Positions 1-5,415 of a stretch of 19,217 nt of DNA are shown here, piece after piece. Source of the stretch: Geobacter sp. UBA6802 (GTDB lineage: Bacteria > Desulfobacterota > Desulfuromonadia > Geobacterales > Pseudopelobacteraceae); the NCBI GenBank assembly GCA_002452325.1, contig DKFG01000266.1:1-19217 (forward strand), read 5' to 3'. Made by a program: the position numbers and the translations under genes. The notes under the pieces are model-generated. The model had not been told where the DNA came from, ran no database searches, and saw only the letters and a program-made list of their open reading frames with translations. The number at the start of each line of letters is the position of its first letter. The first letter of the stretch is position 1.

Positions 1-25
1 AACCCGCGACCTTCAGCTTGGGAAG
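1..25 (-). other. Candidate att core: 3' part of tRNA-Gly(CCC)
   Basis: Read on the minus strand, this stretch matches the middle-to-3' part of a tRNA. It shows anticodon loop TTCCCAA (18-24; anticodon CCC, glycine), 3' anticodon stem GCTGA, variable loop AGGTC, T-stem strand GCGGG and the TT that opens the T loop at the window edge. The 5' half should follow at 26-70 on the plus strand but is absent: bases 25-35 cannot form the anticodon stem with GCTGA. tRNA identity therefore stops at the anticodon loop, a common crossover point for tyrosine integrases, and an integrase follows at 186. I infer an attachment-site copy that carries only the 3' part. A chance truncation by a contig break is the alternative. 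Confidence 0.7.
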
Positions 26-136
26 ATGGTTTTTTAGTTTTCCATAGCTTTCAAAAATATTCAATTGCATTAATCCAACCATCAAAAATCATTGATAAAA
101 TAAACGATATAGTTTTTATTTTGTTTCATATCGTTT
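25..136. promoter_or_regulatory. AT-rich att arm region with inverted repeats
   Basis: This is an AT-rich, non-coding stretch between the att core and the integrase. It contains a 9-bp inverted repeat, AAACGATAT (102-110) with ATATCGTTT (128-136), and a 7-bp one, GATGGTT (25-31) with AACCATC (77-83). Such repeats next to a core are typical of arm-type binding sites for integrase or excisionase, and they could also hold the int promoter. The repeats are seen directly. The role is inferred. Confidence 0.45.
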
Positions 137-185
137 CATCCTTTTTTGTCTCTTGCCAGCTACCATTTGTTCCCACGGTGTTCCC

Positions 186-1421
186 ATGGCCCAGAAAAAA
201 GGCAGAATAACATTCACTGTGAAATGGCTCAATGCGCTCAAGCCTGGAGCCAAAGAAATCACCTACACCGAAGCCAACGGCTTCACCTTGCGGATTTTGC
301 CATCGGGAGTTAAGACGTGGTGGTACTTCTATTCATTGGCAGACAAACGCCGGAAAATGAACCTGGGAAAATACCCTGACGTAACTCTTGAGGAAGCCAG
401 GCGGCGGCACAGAGAGGCCTTGTCACTGGTCTGTAGCGGAAAGGACCCGCAGAGCATTGCAGAGCCGCAAATAGAACCTGAACAGCTGACAGTAAGCAGG
501 CTAGCGGAACTCTGGTGCAACTGGAGCGAAAAGAATCACAGCGCAAAATGGGCGAACACGCTATCGCTTGCCTTAAAAAAAGACATACTACCCGACTACG
601 GCCCCCGCCTGGCCTCGGATATCCGGAGGCGTGATGCCGTCGCAATCCTAGAGGCCAAGGCAGCAACAGCCCCAGGGCAGGCCACGAACCTACATAAAGC
701 CCTCCGGGGAATGTTCCAGTATGCTGTTGAGCGGGAACTGATCGAGTTTAACCCTTTTGCTGAAATCCGACCCTCCCGCGCCATTCCCGCAATGCGTCTC
801 AGGAGCCGTGAGCGAATCCTTACCGACGATGAAATAAAATTTCTGTGGACAGCAATCGATACAGGCGGAGGATCGGACAGTACACGCAGAGCCCTGAAAC
901 TGATGCTGCTCACCGGGCAGCGGTCAGGCGAAGTCTGCGGCATGCACAGTCGGGAAATTCAGGTTGGTGTCGGGAAACCCCGCTGTCATATTTGCCGGCG
1001 TTGCGGCTGGTGGACAATTCCAAAAGAAAGACGTCAAGGCAACAAAGGTGGAGAGCATAGAGTTTTTCTTTCTTCACAGGCAATGCAGCTGATCGACGGC
1101 TGGGACGGCTTTGTTTTTCCTGGCGACAAGGAAGATAGGGCGATCACAGCAAATAGCGTCAACCATCACGTAAGACGCACTGTACCAGCTACTAATAAGA
1201 CAGCATACTACGGATTGCCCCGCTGGACTCCTCACGACCTGAGGCGCACAGCTGCAACAGGTTTCCGTCGCCTAGGGGCAACCAGGGATGATATGGATTT
1301 AATTCTGGGGCACCGTGCCGGAGGCGTGACAGGAGTTTACGACAGGCATAGCGGCGAAGCGGAAAAAGAGCGCTGGTTAAGGGAGTGGAGTGATTACATT
1401 GAAAGTCTTATTCTGGGGTGA
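186..1421 (+). CDS. int: Tyrosine recombinase/integrase
   Basis: This is a site-specific recombinase of the P4-like integrase family, expected to integrate and excise the element at the tRNA-Gly site. The 411-residue length is normal. The N-terminus has the usual arm-binding layout, including GFTLRILPSGVKTWWY and the LGKYPDVTLEEAR motif. The catalytic residues are visible: Arg246 in TGQRSGEV, His350-x-x-Arg353 in HDLRR, His376 in LGHR and the nucleophile Tyr385 in GVYDRH. I prefer the ATG at 186; a TTG at 153 is also open but adds an atypical leader. An odd feature is a C-x2-C-x2-C cluster (Cys267, 270, 273) between the first Arg box and the His box. The gene lies beside the att core, and the next gene starts 12 bases after its stop, so the two are probably cotranscribed. 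Confidence 0.95.
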   Translation: MAQKKGRITFTVKWLNALKPGAKEITYTEANGFTLRILPSGVKTWWYFYSLADKRRKMNLGKYPDVTLEEARRRHREALSLVCSGKDPQSIAEPQIEPEQLTVSRLAELWCNWSEKNHSAKWANTLSLALKKDILPDYGPRLASDIRRRDAVAILEAKAATAPGQATNLHKALRGMFQYAVERELIEFNPFAEIRPSRAIPAMRLRSRERILTDDEIKFLWTAIDTGGGSDSTRRALKLMLLTGQRSGEVCGMHSREIQVGVGKPRCHICRRCGWWTIPKERRQGNKGGEHRVFLSSQAMQLIDGWDGFVFPGDKEDRAITANSVNHHVRRTVPATNKTAYYGLPRWTPHDLRRTAATGFRRLGATRDDMDLILGHRAGGVTGVYDRHSGEAEKERWLREWSDYIESLILG

Positions 1422-1433
1422 TACAAGATTGAT

Positions 1434-2042
1434 ATGAAAAGAAAAAATCTCGAACATATCATAAGGGCGGCTGGTGCTTGTGCCAGCCTGGATAGCCTGT
1501 ACATCATGGGAAGCCAAGCTATATTAGGAGAGCATCCAGAACTTGACTCTGTTGGTATGCTGGGAAGCCAAAACTATAACTTTAAGTTGAAAGAGATAAC
1601 CGAGTCGATACTACTTGTTTCCGAGGAAGCCGATGTTCTGGTTCCAGAAGACTACAGAAAAGCGGAAATGATTGAAGGGGCCATAGGCGAAAATTCGTTG
1701 TTTCATGAAAACTTTGGCTACTATGCCCAGGCCATTGACGAAACCACCTGTAAACTACCTGATGGCTGGCGAAAACGGCTTATTCCAATATGCAATGAAG
1801 GGACCAACGGAGTTACCGGTTATTGTTTGGAAACCCATGACATCATCATTTCAAAGCTGGTTGCAGGGAGAGAAAAGGATATCCGCTACTTCCAGGCTGC
1901 CTGTTCCCTGAAAATCCTGAGTAAAGATAAGCTTTTGAGTAGGCTTGACAGTACACAGAATATTTCAGATAATGACAGAGAACGAGTAAGAGCCGTAATA
2001 CAGCGCGAGATAACTAATGAACTTTCAAGAGAGATCGGATAG
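1434..2042 (+). CDS. DUF6036-like nucleotidyltransferase (putative toxin)
   Basis: This 202-residue protein resembles the DUF6036 family, a nucleotidyltransferase-fold group related to AbiEii-type toxins. Recognisable pieces are the GSQAILGEHPE glycine-serine loop (about residues 26-36), an acidic EEADVLVPED strand (about 64-73), AIGENSLFHENFGYYAQ, and the LETHDIIISKLVAGREKD helix. About 20 residues (DSVGMLGSQNYNFKLKEITES) separate the GSQ loop from the acidic strand, apparently longer than usual. The glycine-serine phrase is echoed there (GGGAAGCCAA occurs twice in the DNA), so the extra length may have arisen by partial duplication. The gene overlaps its downstream partner by 26 bases. Family members are often accessory toxin-like or phage-resistance genes. 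That role is inferred here. Confidence 0.75.
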   Translation: MKRKNLEHIIRAAGACASLDSLYIMGSQAILGEHPELDSVGMLGSQNYNFKLKEITESILLVSEEADVLVPEDYRKAEMIEGAIGENSLFHENFGYYAQAIDETTCKLPDGWRKRLIPICNEGTNGVTGYCLETHDIIISKLVAGREKDIRYFQAACSLKILSKDKLLSRLDSTQNISDNDRERVRAVIQREITNELSREIG

Positions 2043-2334
2043 ACGGTCGTTATCCCTCCACCGTCACACTGTAAGGCAGTTGCGGCGTGATCCGTCGTTG
2101 TGGAGTGTACCCTTGCGCAACCTGGAACGCTGGGAAAAAACTAACGGTACTCTGTCAGTACAACAGCAAATCTGGAAACATATCCTCAACACGGAATCGC
2201 GGAAGAGCATCCTCAATATTCTGCTTTCCAAATCCCCACAATCAACCCATCTCAGAAGTTCCACTCCCTTTGTCGGAATCATCGACATGGAAACCCGAGA
2301 CAGAATTTTCGAGAAATACCGACAGACAAAATAA
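2017..2334 (+). CDS. Small partner protein of the nucleotidyltransferase
   Basis: This 105-residue, basic, mostly helical protein carries a pattern I associate with small proteins encoded beside DUF6036-type nucleotidyltransferases: an LHRHTVRQLRRDPSL start, NLERWEK, a Trp-containing middle (QQIWKHIL), and a C-terminal RSSTPFVGIID then RDRIFEKYR. It overlaps the nucleotidyltransferase by 26 bases, so translation is probably coupled, and the terminator follows 28 bases after the stop. It is plausibly the antitoxin or regulatory half of a two-gene module. Here it lies downstream of the enzyme rather than upstream. Function is inferred from gene pairing only; I do not see a standard helix-turn-helix. 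Confidence 0.65.
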   Translation: MNFQERSDRRSLSLHRHTVRQLRRDPSLWSVPLRNLERWEKTNGTLSVQQQIWKHILNTESRKSILNILLSKSPQSTHLRSSTPFVGIIDMETRDRIFEKYRQTK

Positions 2335-2361
2335 TATGGCTTTTTGAATCCATTTTAGCAG

Positions 2362-2395
2362 ATCCCTTGTTCCACCCGGACAAGGGATTTTTTTT
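2362..2395 (+). terminator. Rho-independent terminator
   Basis: A perfect 9-bp stem, ATCCCTTGT (2362-2370) with ACAAGGGAT (2380-2388), encloses a 9-base loop and runs into eight T residues (2388-2395). It ends the int-nucleotidyltransferase-partner transcript. Confidence 0.92.
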
Positions 2396-2584
2396 GCCTT
2401 TTCTGCTGTCCGACTGCGTCAACAGGGAACCCATGATGAAGGTTTAACTACCATCATGTCAGCCAACTATCCATGTTGCGGCCGGACAAGGGTTGAAGAG
2501 ATGGTTAAAAATATTTCCATGTTGCACTTCGACAGTTGTCTGAGTGAAACATTGATTAAAATCAAATACTTATGAAAAAATCTG
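2396..2584. other. Non-coding gap with short repeats
   Basis: I see no credible gene here. It contains the direct repeat CCGGACAAGGG (2482-2492; first copy 2376-2386 inside the terminator), the direct repeat CCATGTTGC (2471-2479 and 2517-2525), and an inverted repeat CATGAT (2432-2437) with ATCATG (2453-2458). It looks like a module junction or decayed sequence between the integration and replication modules. Confidence 0.4.
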
Positions 2585-2585
2585 C

Positions 2586-2614
2586 TTGACTTGAAACAGA
2601 ATGATGAATAAACT
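2586..2614 (+). promoter_or_regulatory. Promoter-like site, upstream
   Basis: TTGACT (2586-2591), a 17-base spacer and TAAACT (2609-2614) resemble a sigma-70 promoter reading toward the replication module. It is weaker than the site 64 bases downstream. Confidence 0.4.
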
Positions 2615-2649
2615 TAAAATTATGGAGGCAAGCAAGCGTCAAACAATAG

Positions 2650-2678
2650 TTGACACAATGAATAATTTAGTTCATAAT
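2650..2678 (+). promoter_or_regulatory. Strong sigma-70 promoter of the replication module
   Basis: A consensus -35 TTGACA (2650-2655), exactly 17 bases of spacer and a near-consensus -10 CATAAT (2673-2678) lie in an AT-rich stretch. A short inverted repeat, GTCAA (2638-2642) with TTGAC (2650-2654), overlaps the -35 and could be an operator. It should drive the AlpA-like regulator and the genes behind it. The first start codon is about 93 bases downstream. Confidence 0.75.
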
Positions 2679-2770
2679 AAAATATTTTGTTTTTTTGATT
2701 GATTTTTTTAGGATTCTGCATAAAATGAAAAAAAAGCAGGGGTTGCCGCCCCCTAAAAGGAGGAAAAGAA

Positions 2771-2938
2771 ATGAGATTGGTCGGGCGAAAATACATAATG
2801 GAATTGATGGGTTGGAGCGCAGGGACTTTGTGGCGCAAGCTCAAGGACGGGGTTTTCCCGGCGCCGCTGGCGCTGCCGGGCTGCCATCCCAGGTGGGATC
2901 TGGAGCAAGTTGAGCGGTTTTTGGCTGCCAAAAAATAA
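2771..2938 (+). CDS. AlpA/excisionase-like DNA-binding protein
   Basis: This 55-residue protein was found by reading the frame after an excellent ribosome site, AGGAGG, 7 bases before the ATG. It begins MRLVGRKYIMELMGWSAGTL, continues RKLKDGVFPAPL and ends RWDLEQVERFLAAKK. This is the compact winged-helix pattern of AlpA regulators and excisionases: a 'phi-x-x-phi-G-x-S-x-x-T-phi-x-R' recognition helix, then 'x-FP-x-P', then 'W-x-x-x-x-V-x-x-phi'. It could promote excision or control the replication operon; AlpA of cryptic prophage P4-57 activates an integrase. A small hairpin (2738-2754) lies in its leader and a strong hairpin follows its stop. Confidence 0.8.
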   Translation: MRLVGRKYIMELMGWSAGTLWRKLKDGVFPAPLALPGCHPRWDLEQVERFLAAKK

Positions 2939-2939
2939 A

Positions 2940-2969
2940 CCCCTGCCGCAGTTGCCGCTGCGGCAGGGG
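2940..2969. repeat. Perfect 12-bp hairpin after the AlpA-like gene
   Basis: CCCCTGCCGCAG (2940-2951) pairs perfectly with CTGCGGCAGGGG (2958-2969) around the 6-base loop TTGCCG. No T-tract follows on the plus strand, so it is more likely an attenuator or mRNA-stability element than a simple terminator. Confidence 0.75.
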
Positions 2970-3014
2970 GAACAACAGAGAGCGGTCGGGCGACCAAAAC
3001 TCCCCTACATTTAC

Positions 3015-3040
3015 ATTTTACTGGCTTCGGCCAGTAAAAT
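3015..3040. repeat. 11-bp hairpin with UUCG tetraloop
   Basis: ATTTTACTGGC (3015-3025) and GCCAGTAAAAT (3030-3040) form a perfect stem closed by C-TTCG-G, the classic extra-stable RNA tetraloop. It sits in the leader of the replication gene, 46 bases before its start codon. Confidence 0.8.
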
Positions 3041-3063
3041 CAAGAGTTTTAGTCCCACCCCAC

Positions 3064-3081
3064 CGCCTCCGGAAGGAGGCG
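3064..3081 (+). promoter_or_regulatory. Hairpin sequestering the rep ribosome-binding site
   Basis: CGCCTCC (3064-3070) pairs perfectly with GGAGGCG (3075-3081) around a GGAA (GNRA-type) tetraloop. The downstream arm contains the Shine-Dalgarno GGAGG of the gene starting at 3086, so folding would hide the ribosome site. This resembles translational control of plasmid replication proteins. Control is inferred; the pairing is exact. Confidence 0.7.
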
Positions 3082-3085
3082 CGAC

Positions 3086-3560
3086 ATGTCAGGCCCAGCG
3101 GGGCATCAAAACGGGGCATATTGGATTCGGCTTCATTTGGCCGAATTTGACGATCCTCGTTGGCTAATAATCGAGTCATTCCCGGAAGTTGCAGATGCGG
3201 TACAAATAATTTACATCAAGTTGCTGTGCTTGGCAGGGAAATGCAACGCCAGGGGGCTGCTGCTACTCCCTGGCGGGCAGCCATACGGCGAAGCAGAGCT
3301 GGCGGCGGTCCTGCGCCGCCAGCTCTGCAACGGTGCGTGCTGCCTTGCAACTACTTGAGAATTATGGATTTATTTAGCGAGTAGGGGATCCACCTACCCT
3401 TGCCCTGCCCGCCTGGATTGATCAGGACGTCGACGCCCTGGCGCAGCTGGCGGAACGTCGGCAAAAAGACGCAGAGCGCAAGCGGATAAAAAGAAGTGAA
3501 ATTAAGTGTTTGTCAGTGTCCGCGGAATGTCCGCAAACAGAAACAGAAACAGAAACATAG
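3086..3560 (+). pseudogene. Broken replisome-organizer-like replication gene
   Basis: The first 75 or so residues (YWIRLHLAEFDDPRWLIIES, then IIYIKLLCLAGKCNARGLLLL and PYGEAELAAVLRR) match the phage replisome organizer N-terminal domain, a winged-helix DNA-binding fold used to start replication. After ...VLRR (about 3319) the expected continuation, SATVRAALQLLENYGFI, is in the +1 frame, so one base has been gained. That frame then meets a TAG at 3375-3377, where GAG (Glu) would fit, and continues RVGDPPTLALPAWIDQDVDA until 3558-3560. The ribosome site (AAGGAGG) is excellent but lies in a hairpin. A 15-bp inverted repeat (3293-3328) covers the frameshift. As read, only a 90-residue product can form. 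The ORF at 3496-4020 may be its lost C-terminal part. Confidence 0.72.
3293..3328. repeat. 15-bp perfect inverted repeat at the frameshift
   Basis: GCAGAGCTGGCGGCG (3293-3307) pairs perfectly with CGCCGCCAGCTCTGC (3314-3328) over a 6-base loop, inside the coding region of the broken replication gene and exactly where its frame changes. Confidence 0.85.
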
Positions 3561-4020
3561 TAAAAAAACAACAACACCCCCAACTGCTGCTGTTCTTTTG
3601 GCTGATTCAACACCATTACCCCCTGAAATAATCATCAATCAAATCTCGCTTCTGCCCCCTAGCCACCAAGCCGATGCAATGCAGGTCTGCCGGCAAGAGC
3701 CGGCAGACCTGGCCGGCAAGCTGGCTGCCCTGCAGCAGTTTGGTGCAGCCCTGGCAGCTGGCAAGGCAGCCGGTGCAGGCTGGCTGCGGCAGGCGATTCG
3801 GCAGGGCTGGGCGGCGGCTCCTGCCCTGCAGCAGCAGCAGGCTCTGCTGCAGCAGCAGGAGGAAGAGGCCTGGGAATGGTGGCAGGGGCTGCCGCAGGAT
3901 CAGCAGGCCCAGGGCCTGCTGGAGCACCAATACCGACTTATGGGGGTTCGCGGGCTTACTGACAGGCGTAAAGCTTTGATATTATACAGATTGATCAATG
4001 AACAGCGTGAGGCGGCATAG
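3496..4020 (+). CDS. Gln-rich C-terminal part of the replication protein, or separate gene
   Basis: This open frame of 174 codons starts at a GTG inside the tail of the broken replication gene, in the third frame. It opens with Lys/Gln-rich sequence made from AGAAAC hexamers (about 3536-3556), then has a folded-looking part (LPPEIIINQISLLPPSHQAD, LAGKLAALQQFGAALAAGKA, GWLRQAIRQGW) and a poly-Gln stretch (ALQQQQALLQQQEEEAW). The hydrophobic 'GAGWLRQAI-x-x-GW' motif resembles the C-terminal helix region of plasmid and phage replication initiators. I therefore read 3086-4020 as one ancestral gene broken by two frame changes. The ribosome site before the GTG is poor, which also argues against independent expression. 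Confidence 0.5.
   Translation: MKLSVCQCPRNVRKQKQKQKHSKKTTTPPTAAVLLADSTPLPPEIIINQISLLPPSHQADAMQVCRQEPADLAGKLAALQQFGAALAAGKAAGAGWLRQAIRQGWAAAPALQQQQALLQQQEEEAWEWWQGLPQDQQAQGLLEHQYRLMGVRGLTDRRKALILYRLINEQREAA
3682..3711. repeat. 13-bp hairpin inside coding sequence
   Basis: CAGGTCTGCCGGC (3682-3694) and GCCGGCAGACCTG (3699-3711) are perfectly complementary around the loop AAGA. It lies within the Gln-rich ORF and is one of many such hairpins in this module. Confidence 0.85.
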
Positions 4021-4040
4021 CCGCCGGAAAGGATAGATAA

Positions 4041-4298
4041 ATGGAAAAACATAGTCAAATTGTGCAGTTGCGTGAAAGAGAACGCGAAATTACCTTTTTT
4101 CCACAGGGGGCGGCGACTGCCCCCCAGCAGCCGGTGCTGCTGCAGCAGGAGCAGGAAGAGCAGCCCCTCCTGCCCGACAGGCTTTGGCGGCTTGCCAGGC
4201 CGGGGCTGATGAGGGTTGCCTTTATTCTTTGGACCCTTTTTATGCTGATTTTGACAATTAAAATAGTCACTTTTGTGTTTTTTGGAGGAATGAAATGA
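4041..4298 (+). CDS. Small C-terminally anchored membrane protein
   Basis: This 85-residue protein of unknown function has a good ribosome site (GGAAAGGA) before the ATG. The N-terminal 55 residues are polar: charged REREREITFF, then a Gln/Glu-rich linker. They are followed by one hydrophobic span at about residues 58-82 (GLMRVAFILWTLFMLILTIK onward), with only GGMK after it, so it is probably anchored by its C-terminus. The stop overlaps the next start (ATGATGA), which implies coupled translation with a second small membrane protein. Roles could include exclusion, membrane tethering of the replication complex or a transfer accessory; nothing in the sequence decides between them. Two internal hairpins lie at 4106-4124 and about 4126-4143. 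Confidence 0.65.
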   Translation: MEKHSQIVQLREREREITFFPQGAATAPQQPVLLQQEQEEQPLLPDRLWRLARPGLMRVAFILWTLFMLILTIKIVTFVFFGGMK

Positions 4299-4654
4299 TG
4301 AAAAGTTTGATGGTTTTTTTAAGGGCGGTTTTTGGGGGGTCTGAGGACTTTTTATCAACCAGGCAGGGGGTGGAAGCCGACTTTTGGCAGCGCAGCAGGG
4401 GCAGCGTTTGGACCGCTGCCCGGCAGTGGCCGGGGGGGCTAGGCTGGTGGTTCTTGGCAAAACGCCTTTGGATGCGTTTTTTACTGCCTCCCCTGCTGAT
4501 TTTTTGCACTGTCGTAACTTTTTTGCTGGCTGTTTTTGGCGGCTGGGTGGCAACCCAGGAAAGCAGGGATGCAAAGGCCAGCAAGCAGGCATTTGATGCC
4601 TTGGAAAATCGGATAGAAAGAGCAAAGCAGGGGGTGGCAAATGGGCAAAAGTAA
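4295..4654 (+). CDS. Small single-pass membrane protein
   Basis: This 119-residue protein is of unknown function. A GGAGG ribosome site lies about 6 bases before ATGATG, and the start overlaps the preceding stop. It has a Trp- and Arg-rich soluble N-terminal half (RQWPGGLGWWFLAKRLWMRF), one membrane span at about residues 66-86 (LLPPLLIFCTVVTFLLAVFG), and a short charged helical tail (ESRDAKASKQAFDALENRIE) that could form a coiled coil. Its spacing in the coupled chain 4041-4298-4654-4955 suggests the product works with its neighbours. An 8-bp hairpin is present at 4399-4421. Confidence 0.65.
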   Translation: MMKSLMVFLRAVFGGSEDFLSTRQGVEADFWQRSRGSVWTAARQWPGGLGWWFLAKRLWMRFLLPPLLIFCTVVTFLLAVFGGWVATQESRDAKASKQAFDALENRIERAKQGVANGQK

Positions 4655-4955
4655 TAGTCAAAATTTGGGGGCCATGACTCCCCAGCAGATCAGGGAAAGA
4701 GGCAAGGAGTTGCTGCGCCTGGCGCAGCAAAAAGAAAAAGAAATCCAGCAGCGTGAGCTGGTGCTGCTGGGCGAAATTTTCAAACGTGAAATCCAGGCCG
4801 GTTGGCCCAGTGATTGGGGCCGTCTGGCAGCTGAACTGGAATCAACCCTTGGGGCAAAAATCGAGCCGCCCCGGTGGGGTTTCGTGGCGGGGGTCCAGGG
4901 GGGTGCCCCCCTGGTGGAGGCAAAGGAGGAGGTGGCAAATGGCGAGCTTAAATAA
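4641..4955 (+). CDS. Small helical protein upstream of ssb
   Basis: This 104-residue protein overlaps both neighbours (14 bases with the gene before, 17 with ssb after). GGGGGTGG serves as ribosome site. The N-terminal half is a strongly charged helix (MTPQQIRERGKELLRLAQQK, then KEIQQRELVLLGEIFKRE) resembling in style the small TraD/MobC-like accessory proteins of mobilizable plasmids; I would not assign it on that alone. The C-terminal part (WGFVAGVQGGAPLVEAK) is encoded across a 9-bp perfect GC palindrome (4895-4914), so that part may be shaped more by the DNA or RNA structure than by protein function. Position before ssb hints at a DNA-processing role. Confidence 0.6.
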   Translation: MGKSNSQNLGAMTPQQIRERGKELLRLAQQKEKEIQQRELVLLGEIFKREIQAGWPSDWGRLAAELESTLGAKIEPPRWGFVAGVQGGAPLVEAKEEVANGELK

Positions 4956-5346
4956 AGCAATTTTGATCGGCAACTTGGGTAAGGATCCGGAGGTGCGTTA
5001 CACCACCGCAGGCCAGGCAGTGGCCTCTTTTTCCCTGGCAACCAGCGAGAAGTTTAAAAACAAAAATGGTGACTGGGAGGAGCGGACTGAATGGCACCGT
5101 GTCACCCTGTGGGGCAAGCTGGCAGAGATTGCCGGTGAGTACTTGGTCAAGGGGAAAACTATATATGTTGAGGGGCGATTGCAGACACGCAAATGGCAAG
5201 ACAAAGACGGCAACGAACGCTATACGACCGAGGTCGTCGGCGACCGGATGCTGATGTTGGGGAAGAAAGAAAAAGCAGAAGGAGCAGAAGCCGAAAACAG
5301 CCAGGGCGAACCGCCATTTCCTGAAAATGAAGATGTTCCTTTTTGA
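4939..5346 (+). CDS. ssb: Single-stranded DNA-binding protein
   Basis: This 135-residue protein is a bacterial-type OB-fold SSB that coats single-stranded DNA during replication or transfer. It has the family opening NKAILIGNLGKDPEVRYT, the central SFSLATSEKF and EWHRVTLWGKLAEIAGEYL blocks, and IYVEGRLQTRKWQDKDGNE. The short linker ends in the acidic tip ENEDVPF, which recruits partner proteins. The ATG at 4939 follows a strong GGAGG site and matches the family start. It overlaps the preceding gene and ends the replication-like module; a 9-bp hairpin follows 9 bases after its stop. Elements that move as single strands often bring their own SSB. Confidence 0.95.
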   Translation: MASLNKAILIGNLGKDPEVRYTTAGQAVASFSLATSEKFKNKNGDWEERTEWHRVTLWGKLAEIAGEYLVKGKTIYVEGRLQTRKWQDKDGNERYTTEVVGDRMLMLGKKEKAEGAEAENSQGEPPFPENEDVPF

Positions 5347-5354
5347 TCCAGAAA

Positions 5355-5377
5355 CAAGGGGGCGACTAGCCCCCTTG
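5355..5377. repeat. Hairpin after ssb
   Basis: CAAGGGGGC (5355-5363) and GCCCCCTTG (5369-5377) form a perfect 9-bp stem around GACTA. It lies just after the ssb stop but has no T-tract. It may stabilise the mRNA end or act as a weak terminator. Confidence 0.7.
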
Positions 5378-5415
5378 CGACCCCCTGAGTCAAGAACATA
5401 AAGGCGGATGAAACC

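Noticed and set aside
1..70. Complete tRNA gene at the window start
   Set aside because: Only the part from the anticodon loop to the start of the T loop matches. The 5' half is absent in the window.
2601..2702. 33-codon AT-rich ORF starting ATGATG
   Set aside because: It has no ribosome site, overlaps both promoter-like elements, and gives a product without pattern.
3375..3377. Amber codon in the replication gene read as pyrrolysine or suppressed
   Set aside because: There is also a separate frameshift just upstream, and the simplest source is GAG (Glu) changed to TAG. Decay explains both.
3900..4730. 276-codon minus-strand open frame opposite the small membrane-protein genes
   Set aside because: It is the longest antisense frame, but it lies opposite plus-strand genes with good ribosome sites, is Pro/Ser/Lys-rich without domains, and reflects the strand-skewed GC-rich composition.
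4875..4914. G-quadruplex upstream of ssb
   Set aside because: G-runs are present, but the region forms a perfect 9-bp GC hairpin instead, and only three clear runs are seen.
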